This document shows, piece after piece, positions 62,243 to 64,000 of a DNA stretch of 64,000 nt (position 1 is the stretch's first letter; every line of letters begins with the position of its first letter). This DNA is from MGBC131033 sp910585655 (GTDB lineage: Bacteria > Bacillota > Clostridia > Lachnospirales > Lachnospiraceae): contig CATBCG010000059.1 of NCBI GenBank assembly GCA_949502025.1, positions 40,863-104,862 of the forward strand, in the 5' to 3' direction. Made by a program: the position numbers and the translations under genes. The notes below the pieces were generated by a model. That model saw only the letters and a list, made by a program, of their open reading frames with translations, had not been told where the DNA came from and ran no database searches.

Positions 62243-63109
62243 TTATACGGTTTTAAAAGGAACTGCTTTTTGTATCGTTTCTAAAAACTCCTCTACCGTC
62301 AAAATCCCCTCCGGCAGATCCAGTCCGCTTTTTTTCAGTTCATAAGCCAGCTCTGTCACCTGCGGCACATCCAGCCGGTAACGCTTCAGTTCCTCGACTT
62401 TAGAGAAAATCTCTTTCGGCGTCCCCTGCAGTACAACCTTTCCCTCATCCATAACAATCACCCGATCCGCATGGATCACTTCTTCCATATAATGAGTAAT
62501 CAGCAGTACCGTCACGCCCTCTTTTCGGTTTAACTCCCGCACCGTTCGGATGACCTCTTTTCGTCCGTTTGGATCAAGCATCGCCGTCGGCTCGTCTAAG
62601 ACGATACAATCCGGCTTCATCGCCATAATTCCGGCAATCGCTACCCGCTGTTTTTGTCCGCCGGAGAGGCGATTTGGAGAATGACTGCGGTATTCCAACA
62701 TTCCTACCGCCTTTAAACTTTCCTCTACCCGCTTCCAAATCTCTTCCGTTGGAACTCCCATATTTTCCGGTCCAAAGCCAACGTCCTCTTCTACTACCGA
62801 AGCAATGATCTGATTGTCCGGATTTTGAAATACCATTCCGGCGCTCTGGCGAATCTCCCAAAGCTTTGTCTCATCGCCTGTATCCATCCCCTTCACCCAG
62901 ACCGTTCCTTCTGTCGGTGCCAACAGCGCATTGATATGCTTTGCCAGTGTGGACTTTCCTGAACCGTTATGCCCCAGGATCGCCACAAACTCTCCCTTTT
63001 CTACCTCTAAACTTACACCGTCTATCGCCTGGCTGACAGATTCTACACCGCCCTCTTCGTTTCTTCTGATATATTCATGCACCAAGTCCTTTGTGCGAAT
63101 CATTCTCAT
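62243..63109 (-). CDS. ecfA1: ECF transporter ATPase EcfA1
   Basis: A 288-aa ABC ATPase. Walker A GHNGSGKSTLAKHI, Q-loop VFQNPDNQI, signature LSGGQKQR, Walker B CIVLDEPTAMLD, H-loop ITHYMEE. First gene of the ecf-truA operon; the start may be at Met1 or Met3. Confidence 0.95.
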   Translation of the reverse strand: MRMIRTKDLVHEYIRRNEEGGVESVSQAIDGVSLEVEKGEFVAILGHNGSGKSTLAKHINALLAPTEGTVWVKGMDTGDETKLWEIRQSAGMVFQNPDNQIIASVVEEDVGFGPENMGVPTEEIWKRVEESLKAVGMLEYRSHSPNRLSGGQKQRVAIAGIMAMKPDCIVLDEPTAMLDPNGRKEVIRTVRELNRKEGVTVLLITHYMEEVIHADRVIVMDEGKVVLQGTPKEIFSKVEELKRYRLDVPQVTELAYELKKSGLDLPEGILTVEEFLETIQKAVPFKTV

Positions 63110-63171
63110 ACTATCCGGTCAACTCCTTTTTCCTATCCTATTTCCCAGTTCCGAATATCATCTTCTTCTCT

Positions 63172-63212
63172 GTAAAAGAAAAACACCATCCCTTATTGTA
63201 AAGGATAGTGTT
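63172..63212 (-). terminator. Terminator after the LURP-one-like gene
   Basis: AACACTATCC pairs with GGATGGTGTT, followed by TTTCTTTT on the minus strand. It isolates the ecf operon from the gene upstream. Confidence 0.7.
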
Positions 63213-63263
63213 CTACTTTGCAAGAAATTTTTCTGCTTTATCTGTTTGCCCGCCAGGCAATTA

Positions 63264-63737
63264 TCAGTCGTCATGCAGGCAATTATCAATCGCAATTACG
63301 AGAGCGCTGAAAAACGCAGCGTCTTTTTCATCCGGAATTTCCAGTTCATAACAGTCGCTCCAACTCATCCATTTTTTACGTACCATACCGATACAAGTAC
63401 CATTACAGGAAATCGTATAGTCCCTCCCCATAAAATCTCCTTCGACTTCAAAATCTCCATAATCGCTGCTTATATCCAGCTTTGCCGAAAACCATCTGAC
63501 GTGCTGCTGTATGGCAGCGCACAAATGCTCTCCTTGATAAATTTCATACTGCGCTGCAAAAAAGGTAAAATTCCGATGAATATAGAATAACTCCCTCCCC
63601 GATAAATCCGTCAAATGGAACCTCGGTGTCATCGTCATAAACTCGCTCTCTACGTCAAAATACAAATTCCCCTCCGCGTCGTATACTTTATACTTATCCT
63701 TCCAGGAGAACATCTTCTGTTTGATATACAAATACAT
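63264..63737 (-). CDS. LURP-one-related (tubby-like beta-barrel) protein
   Basis: A 157-aa protein of the LURP-one/YxjI family, a tubby-like beta-barrel: MYLYIKQKMFSWKDKYKVYD, VESEFMTMTPRFHLTDLSG, FEVEGDFMGRDYTI. The function in bacteria is not known; membrane-lipid binding is suggested for the fold. TATACT (63794-63799, minus strand) may be its -10 box, close to the end of the IS element. Confidence 0.8.
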   Translation of the reverse strand: MYLYIKQKMFSWKDKYKVYDAEGNLYFDVESEFMTMTPRFHLTDLSGRELFYIHRNFTFFAAQYEIYQGEHLCAAIQQHVRWFSAKLDISSDYGDFEVEGDFMGRDYTISCNGTCIGMVRKKWMSWSDCYELEIPDEKDAAFFSALVIAIDNCLHDD

Positions 63738-63839
63738 ACCGCATCTTTCCTTTCCTGTCTCTGCTTTGTTTCTTCTGGTTTCCTATCTATAACAGTATAA
63801 CAAATCAGAGGGGCTTTTACATTAAAATCCTATAAAAAA

Positions 63840-64000
63840 GTGTCTTCGACACATCAACCCCCCCCTAGCCCCCACTCATGGGGGAATTAGGGGTTCCCTT
63901 TTGTCACTTTTTCGTGCATAATAGTCTTATGAATATTTTACAAAAAATCTTTATTGATCATTATGAGGAAATTAAATATACCCTTCATCCCAGGCTGACT
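63840..64000 (+). mobile_element. Left part of an IS91-like insertion sequence
   Basis: Two hairpins, GTGTC-TTC-GACAC (63840-63852) and CCCCTA...TAGGGG with an inner CCCCC/GGGGG stem (63862-63893), precede a transposase start. Terminal and subterminal stems rather than plain inverted ends suit the IS91 rolling-circle type. The element continues beyond the window, so its other end is not seen. Confidence 0.65.
63929..64000 (+). CDS. IS91-type transposase, N-terminal part (cut by the window)
   Basis: The open frame from ATG 63929 reads MNILQKIFIDHYEEIKYTLH-PRLT to the window end. This is the typical start of IS91/IS801-like transposases with an N-terminal zinc-binding domain common in Lachnospiraceae. 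Only 24 codons are visible, so intactness cannot be judged. No clear ribosome site precedes it. Confidence 0.65.
   Translation, partial: MNILQKIFIDHYEEIKYTLHPRLT

Overview
The window looks like a chromosomal segment of a Firmicute of the class Clostridia, most likely Lachnospiraceae. The clues are strong GGAGG ribosome sites, YesM/YesN two-component regulators beside Lpl-type sugar ABC transporters, BspA-type leucine-rich repeat and Ig-like surface proteins, Rpn-family proteins with KGLQ repeats, the TlpA / CD1871A / 4Fe-4S trio, and an F-type ATP synthase whose c subunit carries a sodium-binding signature. There is no rRNA, tRNA or CRISPR array that I can see. Most genes are on the minus strand.

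Region 1 (1-6.9 kb): a carbohydrate ABC importer (lipoprotein binding protein plus two permeases) with its YesN-type response regulator, YesM-type kinase and a small helix-turn-helix protein. Region 2 (7-14.2 kb): an Rpn nuclease-like protein with a 12-bp tandem repeat, an extracytoplasmic thiol-redox operon that includes a 47-residue gene overlapping its neighbours, a lone FliK-like protein beside a PilZ protein, a HAD-NUDIX fusion and an MBL hydrolase. Region 3 (14.2-16.9 kb): a complete DpnII-type GATC restriction-modification system (DpnM, DpnA, DpnII) under one good promoter. Region 4 (17-31.9 kb): an ECF-like sigma factor with a membrane-anchored partner, two aldo/keto reductases, a 1358-residue LRR protein, a YhcG/DUF1016 nuclease, an 1186-residue secreted Ig-like protein behind a long structured leader, a MATE transporter remnant and a tRNA-dihydrouridine synthase. 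Region 5 (31.9-40.8 kb): a glycan-use locus with a membrane-bound AraC regulator, a binding protein without permeases, two tandem esterase paralogues and a GH78-like rhamnosidase.

Region 6 (40.8-50.3 kb) is the accessory and most unusual part. A roughly 2.4-kb three-gene cassette of small lipoproteins is tandemly duplicated, with broken copies at both ends. Next to it lies a probable peptide-signalling locus: a 63-residue exported peptide gene, a convergent 650-residue regulator with two XRE-like helix-turn-helix regions and helical (TPR-like) stretches, a secreted protein, a perfect 16-bp inverted repeat in the divergent promoter region, and a second inverted repeat inside the regulator's own promoter. 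This is the best candidate for an undescribed system.

Region 7 (50.3-63.8 kb) is housekeeping: the whole atp operon, a DUF402 protein, RpiB, a YwlE-like phosphatase, TruA, the ECF transporter module (EcfT, EcfA2, EcfA1) and a LURP-one-like protein. The last ~160 bases are the beginning of an IS91-like element that runs out of the window.
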